From Stentor roeselii (taxonomy: Eukaryota; Ciliophora; Heterotrichea; Heterotrichida; Stentoridae): a DNA stretch of 50,181 nt. The position numbers and the translations under genes were made by a program. Shown one piece after another: positions 36,082-45,736 of this stretch. Position 1 is the first letter of the stretch, and each line of letters begins with the position of its first letter. The stretch lies in contig RSEH01000314.1 of assembly GCA_006503475.1 (NCBI GenBank), forward strand, positions 1 through 50,181, in the 5' to 3' direction. The notes under the pieces are model-generated. The model did not search any database. It was not told the origin of the DNA and worked only from the letters and a program-made list of their open reading frames with translations.

Positions 36082-39000
36082 ATGATGGGTTTTGATGGAA
36101 ATTTGAATCGGTTGAAGAGGAAATTGGAAAAAAAATCTTTGGACAGGGATTTTAAAGAGTTTTGGAGAGATGTGGATCGATGGGATCATTGTGAAAAAGT
36201 CACTTTTGGAGTACCTGGCGATAGGCCGAGAGTTTTAGTTTTTTCACCTTGCAAGGTGGTTATTTGTGCAACTTTTCAGTCTTTAATGTTTTTTTCTTTG
36301 GAAAACTTTGAAAAATCGCAGGAATTTATTGAGAGAAGGATAGATTCTGATCATTCTATAAATTTCATCAAGGTTTGTACTCGGAGCTTTGTTTTATTTT
36401 TAGGTCGAGGAAATTGCCTGATTTTTTATGAGCTTGGATACGACACAACTTTGAAAAAACCGATAGTTAAAGACTTGGGTAGGAAAGATTTCGACCTTTA
36501 CATAAATTCTTTCATTATTTTTCAAGAAATGCTTGTTTTTTGTTTTAAAGATAAAGAAAACCCTTGTCTTAACTTTTATCAAGACACAAAATCACTACAA
36601 AAACCATTGATTTGTTTAAAACTTAAAGGAAATAAAGGAGAAATACAGTCAATTTTATCATGGCATGACAAGATAGTCGCCACAACTAACGAAGGAGATT
36701 TATTCTTGATATCTTTCAAAGGTTTTCAGTTAAAGCAAAGATGTAAAGCTGATGATTTTCAAATCCAGAAAATCTCGAAATTTTTGAATAAAATTATTTT
36801 AACTGAAGTCTCTGAAAAAACGAAAATAATGATCGCTTCTGACTCGAATGTTATTCATGCTTGGGATATGAATTCAGGAAGACTTCATGGATTTTTAATT
36901 GGGCATCATGGGAGTGTCAAAGTTTTCTCTCACTGTAAAGAAGGTAAAAAAGTAGTCTCTGCTGATGGTTTATTTGTCGTCATTGTCTGGGACCTGGAAA
37001 AATGTTATCAAATTTCCAGGATTGAAGCGCACTCGGATTCCATCAATCAAATTGTTTTTACGGATGATAATCAGTATTTTCTTACTTGCTCAAAAGACAA
37101 GGAAATTAAAATCTTCAATTTGGATTCTCAGAAATTAGAAGCAAATTTAACAGGACATAAAAAAAACGTTCTCAACATTTGTTTTTATAACAACAGCGTT
37201 TTTTCTACTTCTAAAGACAGAACTTTAATAAAATGGATTTTGGCGAAAGAGAAAAACTTGAAAAATCATGAAGAATCTTCATCAAATATTAAAAAAATTA
37301 TCTGCAAAAAAGATAAAATCCTTGTTTTAAAAGAAATTGAAATTTCAGTTTATTCTTATTCGCAAGACACTGGAATAAATCACATTTCTACTAATTTTGA
37401 ACTCCTCGCAACATCTGAACTGCAACATTTAAAATTTTCAGAAGATAGCAATTATTTAACTTATGTAAAATCTGATGATAACTGCATCAGGTTCCTGAAT
37501 ACTAAAAATCTTGAAACCTTGAAAAACCAAAAAAATTCCTCAAATAAAATCCATTCATCAGAGATAATTATTCTGCAGATGCTCGATCAAGGAAAAATCC
37601 TCTACATCACTAAAAGTCTCGGAGTCTTTCTTTGTGACCCTTGTGGAACAATTTTAACTTTTAGATATTTCAGCTTTGACTCAAAAAATCTCATATTTTT
37701 TGATATGTTAGCAATCAAATCAAAAACTCCTGAAAATTCTTCCTTCTTGAATCAAAAACACCTGAAAAATATCACGAAAATGGTTTTTTCTAATGAAAAA
37801 GGTGGAATTTTAATTATTTCTATTAATCTAGAGTCCGATAACATCCTCGAACCAGAAGAATTTCTGCCTCCTGAAAATTTAAATAATCGAGGAATCAAGA
37901 ATCTTTTTTTCATCGATCATCAACATATTGTTACTATTTTTGAAGAAGACACTATTCTTCGAGTCTTCAGCATCAAAAGTGAAAGTTTTGAAATCATTTC
38001 AGAGCTGCAAGGCCATCAAAAAGAAATCCTAAAATCAATAAAAACCGAAAAAGACTTAAAATCCAAGTCTAAAGGTTTATTTAAAAAAAGTTTTTTAGTA
38101 TCAGTTTCAGAAGATTTCAGTTTAAAAGCCTGGACCATTTCATACTCAAATCAAAAGATCTCTGAAATTTCTGAATACTTTTCGATTAGTGAGCATTCAG
38201 AGGTATTTACAGATTTAATTGATATCCCGAATACCAGTTTCGTGGCGACTTCTGCATATGACGGGAAGGTAATCCTTTACAATATTCCAGAAAAACGAAT
38301 AGAACACATTTTTTATGCGAATGATTTAAAAATTTTAGGACTTGGAATAGTTCAGTCAGATCTTTTAACTTTCAATCTTTTGAGTTACTCAAAAAAATCA
38401 TTCCAAGTGTGGAACTTGGAAGGCAGTCAAAAGGAAGTTCTGGTGAAAGGAGCTCAAACAGGCCTGGAGAAATTTTTGGCTCTTTACAAACTAAAGAATG
38501 ATAAAAAAATATCATCAAGAGAAAGGTTTCTAACTTTTGGTAATCAAGGATTCACTTATCTTCATTACTATTTTTTTAAGGATAAAGCCATTCTTGCTAA
38601 AAAGGCTTTAAAAATTCATGCAGCAGTGAGACTCACTTCAAACCAAGGAAAAAGGGCTTCTCCTTTATTTTATGCGATTAAATTTAAAAATTTTGACTGT
38701 ATTCAAGTTTTTTTTGAATATCTGCAGAAGCTAGCGTTTGAACATGATTTTCAGAGATTGAAGAGTGTTTGTTGTTGTATTAAAGATGAGGTATTTGACT
38801 TGATTCGATCTAGGCCACCGAGTTTGTTTAACTTTTTTCAAGATATTTACTTGAAATATACTTCGAGAAGTAGTTTAAACATGTTTGGGGATTCGAAAGG
38901 ATATCTTTTAAGTAAAAATTTCAGTTTAGGCCCGGTAGAAGTCTCAGAAAATCACAACATGATGGAGGAACATCAGTTAATTGAAACCAGGACTTGTTTA

Positions 39001-40092
39001 ATGTCTCTTCCTCTTGATTTTGGTACTGCTAGATGTGTTCATTTTTTAAAAGTACTAAAAAAATGCAATGTTAATGAAATCTTTAAAGCATCATTGATTC
39101 AAGACATTATAGATTTTAAATGGAATGAATCCTGGAAATTCATTTTGATTGAATCTTTTTTTCATATTATTTTAATGGTTACAGTTGCTTTTATTAATTT
39201 TGATCTGTTTAAAACTCTGAATACTATTATCATGATGCTATTTTTAGTACCTTTGGGTGTTAAAGAAGGCTTTTTGATCAAAAAATTTAAATTCAAATAT
39301 TTTTCTGAATTTTGGACTTGGTCGAAAATGATGGTTGTAATTTTTAATGGAATTTTAGGAATTTTTATTTTGGATGGATGGGACTTTGAAGGCTTTTTTA
39401 TCAATTTACTGAGAATTTTAGTTATTTTTTTCACATTCCTTCAAGGTTTTACCTGTCTTCGATTATTTCAAAGAACAAGAATTTACTTTCAGGTAATTTC
39501 TGATTCAATTTCTGATGCAAAATTCTTTTTAAGCATTTACATTTATATTGGATTAGTCCTGATGCTTATATTTTCAGTACTAGAGAAAGATCAACAACCA
39601 AAAATTCATAATTTATTATTTTTCACAAAATCTTTTGACATGACCATTGAAAACTTGATATTTTATGATAAAAACGATATCTCTTTTCAACTTTTCTTTA
39701 TTATTTGTTTAATTCTTGTAATGGTCGCTTTAGTTTCAATAGTTTCAATTCTTCGAAACACTTTTAAAAACTTTAAACTCAACTTCAAAGAAATCGATGC
39801 AAAAGAAAAACTTTCAATTATAATCGAAATCGAATCGATTTTCTCAATATTCAAGTCAAAAGGAAAATTTCAATATTTTAAAGCATATTGTTTAGTTAAG
39901 ATCTATGATTGTACTCATCATGACAAAATGAATGAAATGACATTAAGAATGGATAAACTTATCCATAACTTTAAAGCGAAATCCAAGCGAAATTCAGAGA
40001 ATTTAAAGAATTTAGACAGAAAAAATTCTGATTTCATGAATCTCATTCTAACAAACATCTCGAGTCGAGGTATATTAAATCATAATAATTAG
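36082..40092 (+). CDS. WD40-TRP-like ion channel fusion
   Basis: A 1336-residue single frame. Residues ~60-820 hold many WD40 repeats (IEAHSDSINQIVFTDD, KDKEIKIFNLDSQ, VSEDFSLKAWTIS, SAYDGKVILYNI), probably two propellers. A linker with ankyrin-like helices (ASPLFYAIKFKNFDCIQVFF, ~855-905) follows. The C-terminal block (~1015-1260) has about six membrane helices in TRP-like order, with LRLFQRTRIYFQVISDSISDAKFF before S5, a short pore-like loop FFTKSFDMTIEN (~1175-1190) and a long S6. The tail is basic. WD40-linked channel-like proteins are known in ciliates, but function and ion selectivity are unknown. The gene is AT-rich. Confidence 0.9.
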   Translation: MMGFDGNLNRLKRKLEKKSLDRDFKEFWRDVDRWDHCEKVTFGVPGDRPRVLVFSPCKVVICATFQSLMFFSLENFEKSQEFIERRIDSDHSINFIKVCTRSFVLFLGRGNCLIFYELGYDTTLKKPIVKDLGRKDFDLYINSFIIFQEMLVFCFKDKENPCLNFYQDTKSLQKPLICLKLKGNKGEIQSILSWHDKIVATTNEGDLFLISFKGFQLKQRCKADDFQIQKISKFLNKIILTEVSEKTKIMIASDSNVIHAWDMNSGRLHGFLIGHHGSVKVFSHCKEGKKVVSADGLFVVIVWDLEKCYQISRIEAHSDSINQIVFTDDNQYFLTCSKDKEIKIFNLDSQKLEANLTGHKKNVLNICFYNNSVFSTSKDRTLIKWILAKEKNLKNHEESSSNIKKIICKKDKILVLKEIEISVYSYSQDTGINHISTNFELLATSELQHLKFSEDSNYLTYVKSDDNCIRFLNTKNLETLKNQKNSSNKIHSSEIIILQMLDQGKILYITKSLGVFLCDPCGTILTFRYFSFDSKNLIFFDMLAIKSKTPENSSFLNQKHLKNITKMVFSNEKGGILIISINLESDNILEPEEFLPPENLNNRGIKNLFFIDHQHIVTIFEEDTILRVFSIKSESFEIISELQGHQKEILKSIKTEKDLKSKSKGLFKKSFLVSVSEDFSLKAWTISYSNQKISEISEYFSISEHSEVFTDLIDIPNTSFVATSAYDGKVILYNIPEKRIEHIFYANDLKILGLGIVQSDLLTFNLLSYSKKSFQVWNLEGSQKEVLVKGAQTGLEKFLALYKLKNDKKISSRERFLTFGNQGFTYLHYYFFKDKAILAKKALKIHAAVRLTSNQGKRASPLFYAIKFKNFDCIQVFFEYLQKLAFEHDFQRLKSVCCCIKDEVFDLIRSRPPSLFNFFQDIYLKYTSRSSLNMFGDSKGYLLSKNFSLGPVEVSENHNMMEEHQLIETRTCLMSLPLDFGTARCVHFLKVLKKCNVNEIFKASLIQDIIDFKWNESWKFILIESFFHIILMVTVAFINFDLFKTLNTIIMMLFLVPLGVKEGFLIKKFKFKYFSEFWTWSKMMVVIFNGILGIFILDGWDFEGFFINLLRILVIFFTFLQGFTCLRLFQRTRIYFQVISDSISDAKFFLSIYIYIGLVLMLIFSVLEKDQQPKIHNLLFFTKSFDMTIENLIFYDKNDISFQLFFIICLILVMVALVSIVSILRNTFKNFKLNFKEIDAKEKLSIIIEIESIFSIFKSKGKFQYFKAYCLVKIYDCTHHDKMNEMTLRMDKLIHNFKAKSKRNSENLKNLDRKNSDFMNLILTNISSRGILNHNN

Positions 40093-40221
40093 TTTAAAAC
40101 ATCTTAAATAACAAAAAAAAATCAGAAACTATCTCAAAAAACCCTTTTTCTTTCACAATCCTCTCCATTCAAAATCTTAAAAAAATCAAAACCCTTCTAA
40201 AATTAATTCAAACCTAAAAAA

Positions 40222-41241
40222 ATGGAAGACTTCGAAACCCCACACATCCAGTCCAAACTATTAGGAATCCGTAAAACCCTCGAACGTCTCGGCGATTCCA
40301 TAAGCGACGAAGTAATAAAAAACTAGGAAAATTCCTTAATCTCTTCATCCTTTCACAAAAACTCTTCATTCGAAAACGCGGATTCTTACTTTCAATGGAA
40401 TTCTTACATCGCATTTGCAGAGCAAGACTCAAAACCTTCCTTTCAATCAAAACTTGCTGATTTTCACCAAAATAATGAATTTTTACCTAAATCTCTTGAA
40501 GCAAAGTCAGAAGAAATCATTTCATTGAAATCGCGTTTGAAGTCTTTCGAGTCTCTTCTACTTGAAAGAGAAGGTCAAATCTCGAAGTTGATTCAAGAAA
40601 AAGAATCTTTTTTTGAAGCTGAAGAACAAATGCAGCTTACTTTGCAAGAGCTAATAAAAGAAAACAAGGAACTTAAAGAACTCAACGAAATCAGCGAAAT
40701 CGAGAAAAACCAGCTGCAACAAGAACTAAGAGAAAGTCTTTTTGTGATTGAAAAGCTGAGAAAAGCTTTAAAAAATAAGGAGGACTTGATGAATGAGCTC
40801 AGTTCAAGAAAAATTGAGACTTTTTCTTCTGAGCATTTTTGCAAGTCCGGCTTCGACTCTCCTCAAAAGTTCGGAATGACTGATCGAAGAGGTTATAAAG
40901 AGACCTGTTTAGAAGGAATGAAAATTGTTGGAGTATCTTCAGTCGATGACTTCCACTCAAAGCTCATTCACCTCAGGCAATGCCATTCAAAGTACAAAAA
41001 AACAAAAAAGTTAGTAGACCGAATATCTGACATGATCATTCAATGCTCACCTTCAGGCAGTTTTAAAAAAGAGCCGTCAAGTCACCAGATCTGGAAATGG
41101 ATCACATCATTAGTAGAAGAATACATGAAGATAAAAAAGTCACTTCAAGGCATTCAAAAGCTGCTTTCAATGACTGGGTCTTCTGATATCGACCAGCTGA
41201 TGATGAAAGTAGCGAGTTCTTTAAACATTAAGATTGTTTGA
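40222..41241 (+). CDS. Coiled-coil protein (two exons), parent of the downstream fragment
   Basis: The ATG at 40222 (MEDFETPHIQ) opens a 30-codon exon. A 15-nt intron (40312-40326) joins it to the long exon, giving 334 residues. Residues ~85-215 are coiled coil rich in Glu, Lys and Leu. The C-terminal ~100 residues (FHSKLIHLRQCHSKY, SSHQIWKWITSLVEEY, MTGSSDIDQLMMKVASS) look like a folded helical domain. That same part is duplicated downstream at 42391-42690. The function is unknown. Its stop is 16 nt from the convergent GST gene. Confidence 0.85.
40312..40326 (+). other. 15-nt intron in the coiled-coil gene
   Basis: gtaataaaaaactag contains TAA and TAG; removing it keeps the frame from ISDE to ENSL. 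Confidence 0.88.
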
Positions 41242-41257
41242 ATGTAGTCCTAATTAG

Positions 41258-41914
41258 TTAAAGCCAGGCCGCTTGGGAGTTGTTCCAAGGCAACCTTGCA
41301 GAAGTGAGTCGAGCTTGAAGCTGAGGTAAAGAAGCGATTCTAACTCTGTAGTTTTCAATACTTTCCCCTGCTGACTGCGACGATCCAGGGCTTAGAGCAT
41401 TCAGCAGTTCGAGGATTTCGAAGAAGATGAAGTCAGGCCAAGTGATCTGCTCTCCCAACAAGAACTGCTTCTCGCCCAGGTACTTCTTCAGTCGAGCCAC
41501 TTCAGCTAACGCGTCTTGGACCACTGAGTCTTTCTTTGAAAGGAAAGTCGGGTCGTAGCATTGCATTGCTATCCAAAATTTGATGTCGTGCAATACTCCA
41601 CCCAGTTGGTTTATCTCAGCTCTTTGCTCTACTGTCTCACCTGCAAGGGGCGCACCGTATTTAGAAGCGATGAACTGGAAGATTGCTAAGGTTTCAGAGA
41701 TTCTTACAGCACCGTCTAAAAAGTATGGCAGATTTGGAAAGCTCATTCCGAGACCTTCTATTGCGTTTGTCCATTCTGACCCGTCGAAGTCTGGAGCTGG
41801 TCCTTGCAAGTAGGTCTTGTTTTCGAAATCAACTCCGAGGTAGTCCAATAGGTATCTGATACTTTCAGCTAAACCTCTGATGTGCCAATATCCGAGAGTT
41901 GGTTTCTGAGCCAT
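41258..41914 (-). CDS. Glutathione S-transferase, mu-like, copy A
   Basis: This 218-residue GST is closest to the mu class. The N-terminal thioredoxin-fold part has TLGYWHIRGLAESIRYLLDY with the catalytic Tyr9, FPNLPYFLDG (cis-Pro) and the SETLAIFQFIA glutathione-binding region. The C-terminal helical domain includes LGEQITWPDFIFFEILELL. It conjugates glutathione to electrophiles in the cytosol. It is about 89% identical to copy B and more distant from copy C; all three lie on the minus strand. It overlaps no neighbour and has its own upstream AT-rich region. Confidence 0.95.
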   Translation of the reverse strand: MAQKPTLGYWHIRGLAESIRYLLDYLGVDFENKTYLQGPAPDFDGSEWTNAIEGLGMSFPNLPYFLDGAVRISETLAIFQFIASKYGAPLAGETVEQRAEINQLGGVLHDIKFWIAMQCYDPTFLSKKDSVVQDALAEVARLKKYLGEKQFLLGEQITWPDFIFFEILELLNALSPGSSQSAGESIENYRVRIASLPQLQARLTSARLPWNNSQAAWL

Positions 41915-42390
41915 TTATTTTGGGATTGATTTCTAGAATATATAGGTTTAAATATGGATTCTTTATGGTTAGTTTATAGAAAGTATTTAGGGAAAAGATA
42001 ATAATAAGGAGATTCATTTCGAATTATAATTTATTTATTGGATTTGGAAAAATTTGATTGTGATTTAGTTTAAATTGGTAATGAAAAGTTTTTATAGCAT
42101 TTTTCTTGATTGTTGAGAAATTTTTTTTAGTTTTAGATATCCTTCAGCATCCTCATCAAATTGCTTGATAATGATAGATCACATTAGAATACTTGAAAAT
42201 TACTTTTCCAAACATTCAATATTCATCTTATCATAATCTGATAGAAATTACTTATACTACATCAAAGTACAGAATAATTACTAAAACAATTTTTTTCATG
42301 TATTTTCATGTAAATAGCGCATCTAAGACCCAACAAAATCTTTTTCATCAAAAAAAATTCCATAAAACTCAAACAATCTAAGACCCAGAA
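41915..42390. other. Intergenic part of the GST duplication
   Basis: AT-rich sequence upstream of copy A, alike the stretch upstream of copy B at ~43365-43900. It should contain the GST promoter next to 41914. No named element identified. Confidence 0.5.
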
Positions 42391-42690
42391 GTCAATTACT
42401 TCCACGCGAAGCTCATTTACCCTAGGCAATGCCACTCAAATAAAAAAAAAACAAAAAAGCTAATAGACCGAATTTCTGAAATGATCATTCAATGCTCACC
42501 TTCATGCAGTTTTAAAAAAGAGCTATCAAGTCACCAAATCATTAAATGGATCCCATCATTAGTAGAAGAATATATAAAGATAAAAAAATCACTTCAAGGC
42601 ATTCAAAAGCTACTTTCAATGACTGGTTCTTCCGACATCGACCATCTGATAATGAAAGTAGCGAGTTCATTAAAAATAAAGATAAATTAA
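42391..42690 (+). pseudogene. Orphan 3' fragment of the coiled-coil gene
   Basis: About 300 bp closely match 40942-41241, the C-terminal ~100 codons of the upstream coiled-coil gene. The frame is still open to a TAA and recognisable (IIQCSPSCSFKKE, SLQGIQKLLSMTGSSDI), but the first two thirds of the gene, including its start and intron, are missing. It was presumably carried along when the GST was duplicated. Substitutions such as W to I in HQIWKW and loss of the Tyr/Lys in CHSKYKK suggest relaxed constraint. Confidence 0.85.
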
Positions 42691-42707
42691 ATCTAATCCT
42701 AAATTAT

Positions 42708-43364
42708 TTAAAGCCAGACCGCATGGGTGTTGTTCCAAGGCAACCTTGCTGAAGTGAGTCGAGCTTGAAGCTGAGGTAAAGAAGCGATTCTAACTCTGTA
42801 GTTTTCAATACTTTCCCCAGCTAACTGCGACGCTCCGGGGCTCAGAGCATTCAGCAGTTCGAGGATTTCGAAGAAGATGAAGTCAGGCCAAGTGATCTGC
42901 TCTCCCATCAAAAACTGCTTCTCGCCCAGGTACTTTCTAAGTCCAGCCAGTTCCGCTACCGAGTCTTGAACCACTGCTTCCTTCTTTGAATGGAAGGTCG
43001 GGTCGTAGCATTGCCATCCTATCCATCGTTTGATGTCATGCAATACTCCACCCAGTTGGTTAATCTCAGCTCTTTGCTCTACTGTCTCACCTGCAAGGGG
43101 CGGACCGTATTTAGAAGCGATGTACTGTAAGATCGCTTGGGTTTCAGAGATTCTTACAGCACCGTCTAAAAAGTATGGCAGGTTTGGAAAGCTCATTCCG
43201 AGACCTTCTATTGCGTTCTTCCAGGCTGACTTGTCGAAGTCTGGAGCTGGTCCTTGCAAGTAGGTCTTGTTTTCGAAATCAACTCCGAGGTAGTCTAATA
43301 GGTATCTGATACTTTCAGCTAAACCTCTGATGTGCCAATAACCGAGAGTTGGTTTCTGAGCCAT
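42708..43364 (-). CDS. Glutathione S-transferase, mu-like, copy B
   Basis: Same length and motifs as copy A: TLGYWHIRG with Tyr9, PNLPYFLDG, and the WPDFIFFEILELL helix. About 25 residue differences from copy A are visible. Most fall at residues ~45-50, 76-88 and 113-145, while both ends are nearly identical. The 113-145 region corresponds to the helices that line the hydrophobic-substrate site in mu GSTs, so substrate range may have shifted. Intact and probably functional. Confidence 0.95.
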   Translation of the reverse strand: MAQKPTLGYWHIRGLAESIRYLLDYLGVDFENKTYLQGPAPDFDKSAWKNAIEGLGMSFPNLPYFLDGAVRISETQAILQYIASKYGPPLAGETVEQRAEINQLGGVLHDIKRWIGWQCYDPTFHSKKEAVVQDSVAELAGLRKYLGEKQFLMGEQITWPDFIFFEILELLNALSPGASQLAGESIENYRVRIASLPQLQARLTSARLPWNNTHAVWL

Positions 43365-43966
43365 TTATTTTGGAATTGATTTTGAATACATGTGTTTAAA
43401 TATGGATTCTTTGAGATTTGTCTTAGAAAAGCAGGTTTTATATTGTAAAAAAAAATAACAGTTGAGTAATTTTGAATTAGAATTTGTGAGATGATTTAGA
43501 AAAACTATATAATGATTCACTTTTTATGGAATATTAAGAGTTTTTATAGGACTTTTTTTGATTGTTGAAAAATATTTTTCGTAGTTTTAAGTATCTTTCA
43601 GCATACTGATCACATCGCTTGATAATTATAGTTCACATTAGAATACTTGAAGATTAATTTCCCGAACATTCAATATGCATCTTATCATAATATGATAGAA
43701 ATTACTCATACTACATCCAAGTTCAGAAAAATTACTAGACAATACTTTTTTCAAATATTTTCATATAAAGAGCCCATCTCAGACCCAATCAAACTTTTTT
43801 CTAAAAAAAATTCCATAAACCCAAACAATCTAAACCCAAAATCTCCCATTATTTGTCCAATCAATCAAATACATTCCAAAATACATAATTCATTATTAAC
43901 CTTCTAAATCCAAAAAAAAAAAACCCATCCATTTCCTAATCCCTCTAAAATCCTAATCCTTAAGAT
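43365..43966. other. Intergenic part of the GST duplication
   Basis: AT-rich sequence between copies B and C, recognisably related to 41915-42390. No coiled-coil gene fragment precedes copy C. Confidence 0.5.
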
Positions 43967-44623
43967 TTAAAGCCAAGCTGCTTGTGTGTTGTTCCAAGGT
44001 AGCCTGGGCGCAGTGATCCTTCTTTGCAATTGTGGCAAAGCTGCCATTCTCGCTCTGTAGTTTTCAAGATTTTCTCCAGCCGAAAGGACAGTTCCAGGAC
44101 TAAGAGCATTAAGCATTTCGAGAAGTTCAAAAAAGATGAAATCAGGCCAAATAATTTGATCCCCAAGTAAAAATTTCTTCTCGCCCAAAAACTTTCCAAG
44201 TCGAGCCACTTCGTCTCGGCAGTCTTGCACGACTGAGTCTTTTCTTGATAAAAATGTTGGGTCGTAACATTGACCTGATAGCCACCATTTCACATCGTGA
44301 ATCGCTCCACCTATTTGATTGATCTCTGCTATTTGTTCTAGAGTGTGACCTGCTAGGTCTGGACCATATTTAGATGCGATATATTGGAAGATTGTCAAAG
44401 TTTCAGAAATTTTTAGATCACCGTCTATGTAATGGGGTAGATTTGGGAAACTCATTCCGAGACCTTCGATTGCGTTAGTCCAGGCTGACTTATCAAAATC
44501 TGGGCCTGGGCCTTGAAGGTAAGTCTTGTCTTCAAAATCAACTCCAAGATAATCTAAAAGATACCTGATTCCTTCAGCAACACCTCTGATATACCAATAA
44601 CCAAGAGTCGGTTTCTGAGCCAT
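43967..44623 (-). CDS. Glutathione S-transferase, mu-like, copy C
   Basis: A 218-residue GST with TLGYWYIRGVAEGIRYLLDY (Tyr9), PNLPHYIDGDLKISETL and IIWPDFIFFELLEML. It is clearly more diverged than A and B but keeps all the expected features and the same length, so it is likely an older paralogue. The three share the unusual ending PWNNxxAxWL. Confidence 0.95.
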   Translation of the reverse strand: MAQKPTLGYWYIRGVAEGIRYLLDYLGVDFEDKTYLQGPGPDFDKSAWTNAIEGLGMSFPNLPHYIDGDLKISETLTIFQYIASKYGPDLAGHTLEQIAEINQIGGAIHDVKWWLSGQCYDPTFLSRKDSVVQDCRDEVARLGKFLGEKKFLLGDQIIWPDFIFFELLEMLNALSPGTVLSAGENLENYRARMAALPQLQRRITAPRLPWNNTQAAWL

Positions 44624-44794
44624 TTATTTGTGATTGATTTTTGAGTAAAAATATCCATACTAAAATGCCTATGAAAATCATATACCAAGTTCCCTCTCAA
44701 TTTGAGCAATTTCCAAACTAATCCAAAAATCAAAAATTTTCTATAATCCCCAAATTTCCCTTCTTTCAATCTTCTATCAAATAAATCTCCTCAT

Positions 44795-45613
44795 CTAAAA
44801 CATTAAGCAGTTATTACATAACGCTGTATCTTTATTCCTAACAACTTTCCTCTTCGCAGCAAGGCTAACTCCTTCATCAACAGTGACACTATACCCGTTC
44901 ATTCCAGCCTGGTACTTATCTTCATCAGCAGAATTACTTCGACTTCTTTGCCCTCCAAGTCCTTCAGCCTTTGCGACGTCATCAATGACAACAGCGACAC
45001 TTCTTCCAGTGACATATCCTAAAATAATACCTCCAAGACAAGCTTTCTTTCCAAAGACAATACTCGCCCTAGAGCTTGAGTACTTAATCCCTGAGTTCTG
45101 CAGTAAGTTATTCAATTCAGCACTGGGAAGAATATTTCCATTTGCATCAACGATATCGAAAGCAAGATAATTGATTTGAACAAGTTGTTGATAAAAGGTT
45201 TTCTTACTTTCCAGGTCTTCTTTCGTCAAAGTGACTTCATTGTTAAACGGCAGGTAAGGACTTGATGACTTCTTTATATGTGGAGGCGCCCCGTTCATTA
45301 TTTCAACACCTGTCGGAACTGACAGAATTCTAATCAAAAGTCGCACATGTTCGAAACCCGCTGCTCGAAACCCCCAAAAAGCTTTACTTGACAAAATATA
45401 ATCCCCGTTGTCATAAACTACAATCGCTTTTCCTTCAGGTACCTCGACTGACCGAATAGTTGAAATGAACTTTGATGAAACTTCTTCAACGACCAGCAAA
45501 GCACTTCCTGAGATGTACCCACTGGGCTGTTGGAAGACAGAAGAGCAGTAAACGAATAAGAAGTTAGAAAGGCCGGAGTCGACACATTCTTGAATCGATA
45601 TAAAAGGGTTCAT
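44795..45613 (-). CDS. Degenerate rhodanese-like protein with CaaX box
   Basis: The 272-residue product resembles a tandem rhodanese (mercaptopyruvate/thiosulfate sulfurtransferase). The clearest part is AIVVYDNGDYILSSKAFWGFRAAGF (in parts, ~64-90), equivalent to the VVYDxxxxxxAxRxWWxLRxxG region. A second unit is at ~175-215. The active-site Cys loop (CxxGxxA) is not intact; the matching place reads VFGKKACLGG. Catalysis is therefore doubtful. The C-terminus is CNNCLMF, ending in a CaaX-type box (CLMF) with Phe last, which would suit geranylgeranylation and membrane attachment. The fold assignment is moderate in confidence. Confidence 0.8.
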   Translation of the reverse strand: MNPFISIQECVDSGLSNFLFVYCSSVFQQPSGYISGSALLVVEEVSSKFISTIRSVEVPEGKAIVVYDNGDYILSSKAFWGFRAAGFEHVRLLIRILSVPTGVEIMNGAPPHIKKSSSPYLPFNNEVTLTKEDLESKKTFYQQLVQINYLAFDIVDANGNILPSAELNNLLQNSGIKYSSSRASIVFGKKACLGGIILGYVTGRSVAVVIDDVAKAEGLGGQRSRSNSADEDKYQAGMNGYSVTVDEGVSLAAKRKVVRNKDTALCNNCLMF

Positions 45614-45736
45614 TTTTTATTTATGTGATTTTTTCAACAAGATTAAAGACTTGAGAATGACTGGATGATGAAAGTTGGGCAATTGGCTTTATTTTTGGTT
45701 TGGGTAAATGTGGGATTACGAGAAATTATATTTTTA

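Larger units (their letters stand above)
41240..44640. repeat. Tandem segmental duplication carrying GST genes
   Basis: GST coding starts recur at offsets of 1450 bp (copy A to B) and 1259 bp (copy B to C). The A to B step also carries the 3' part of the coiled-coil gene. AT-rich flanks at ~42105-42360 and ~43555-43800 are clearly alike, with shared stretches such as CTTATCATAAT and GATAGAAATTACT. Divergence of the spacers is higher than that of the coding sequence, so the duplication is not very recent and the genes are under selection. Confidence 0.88.
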
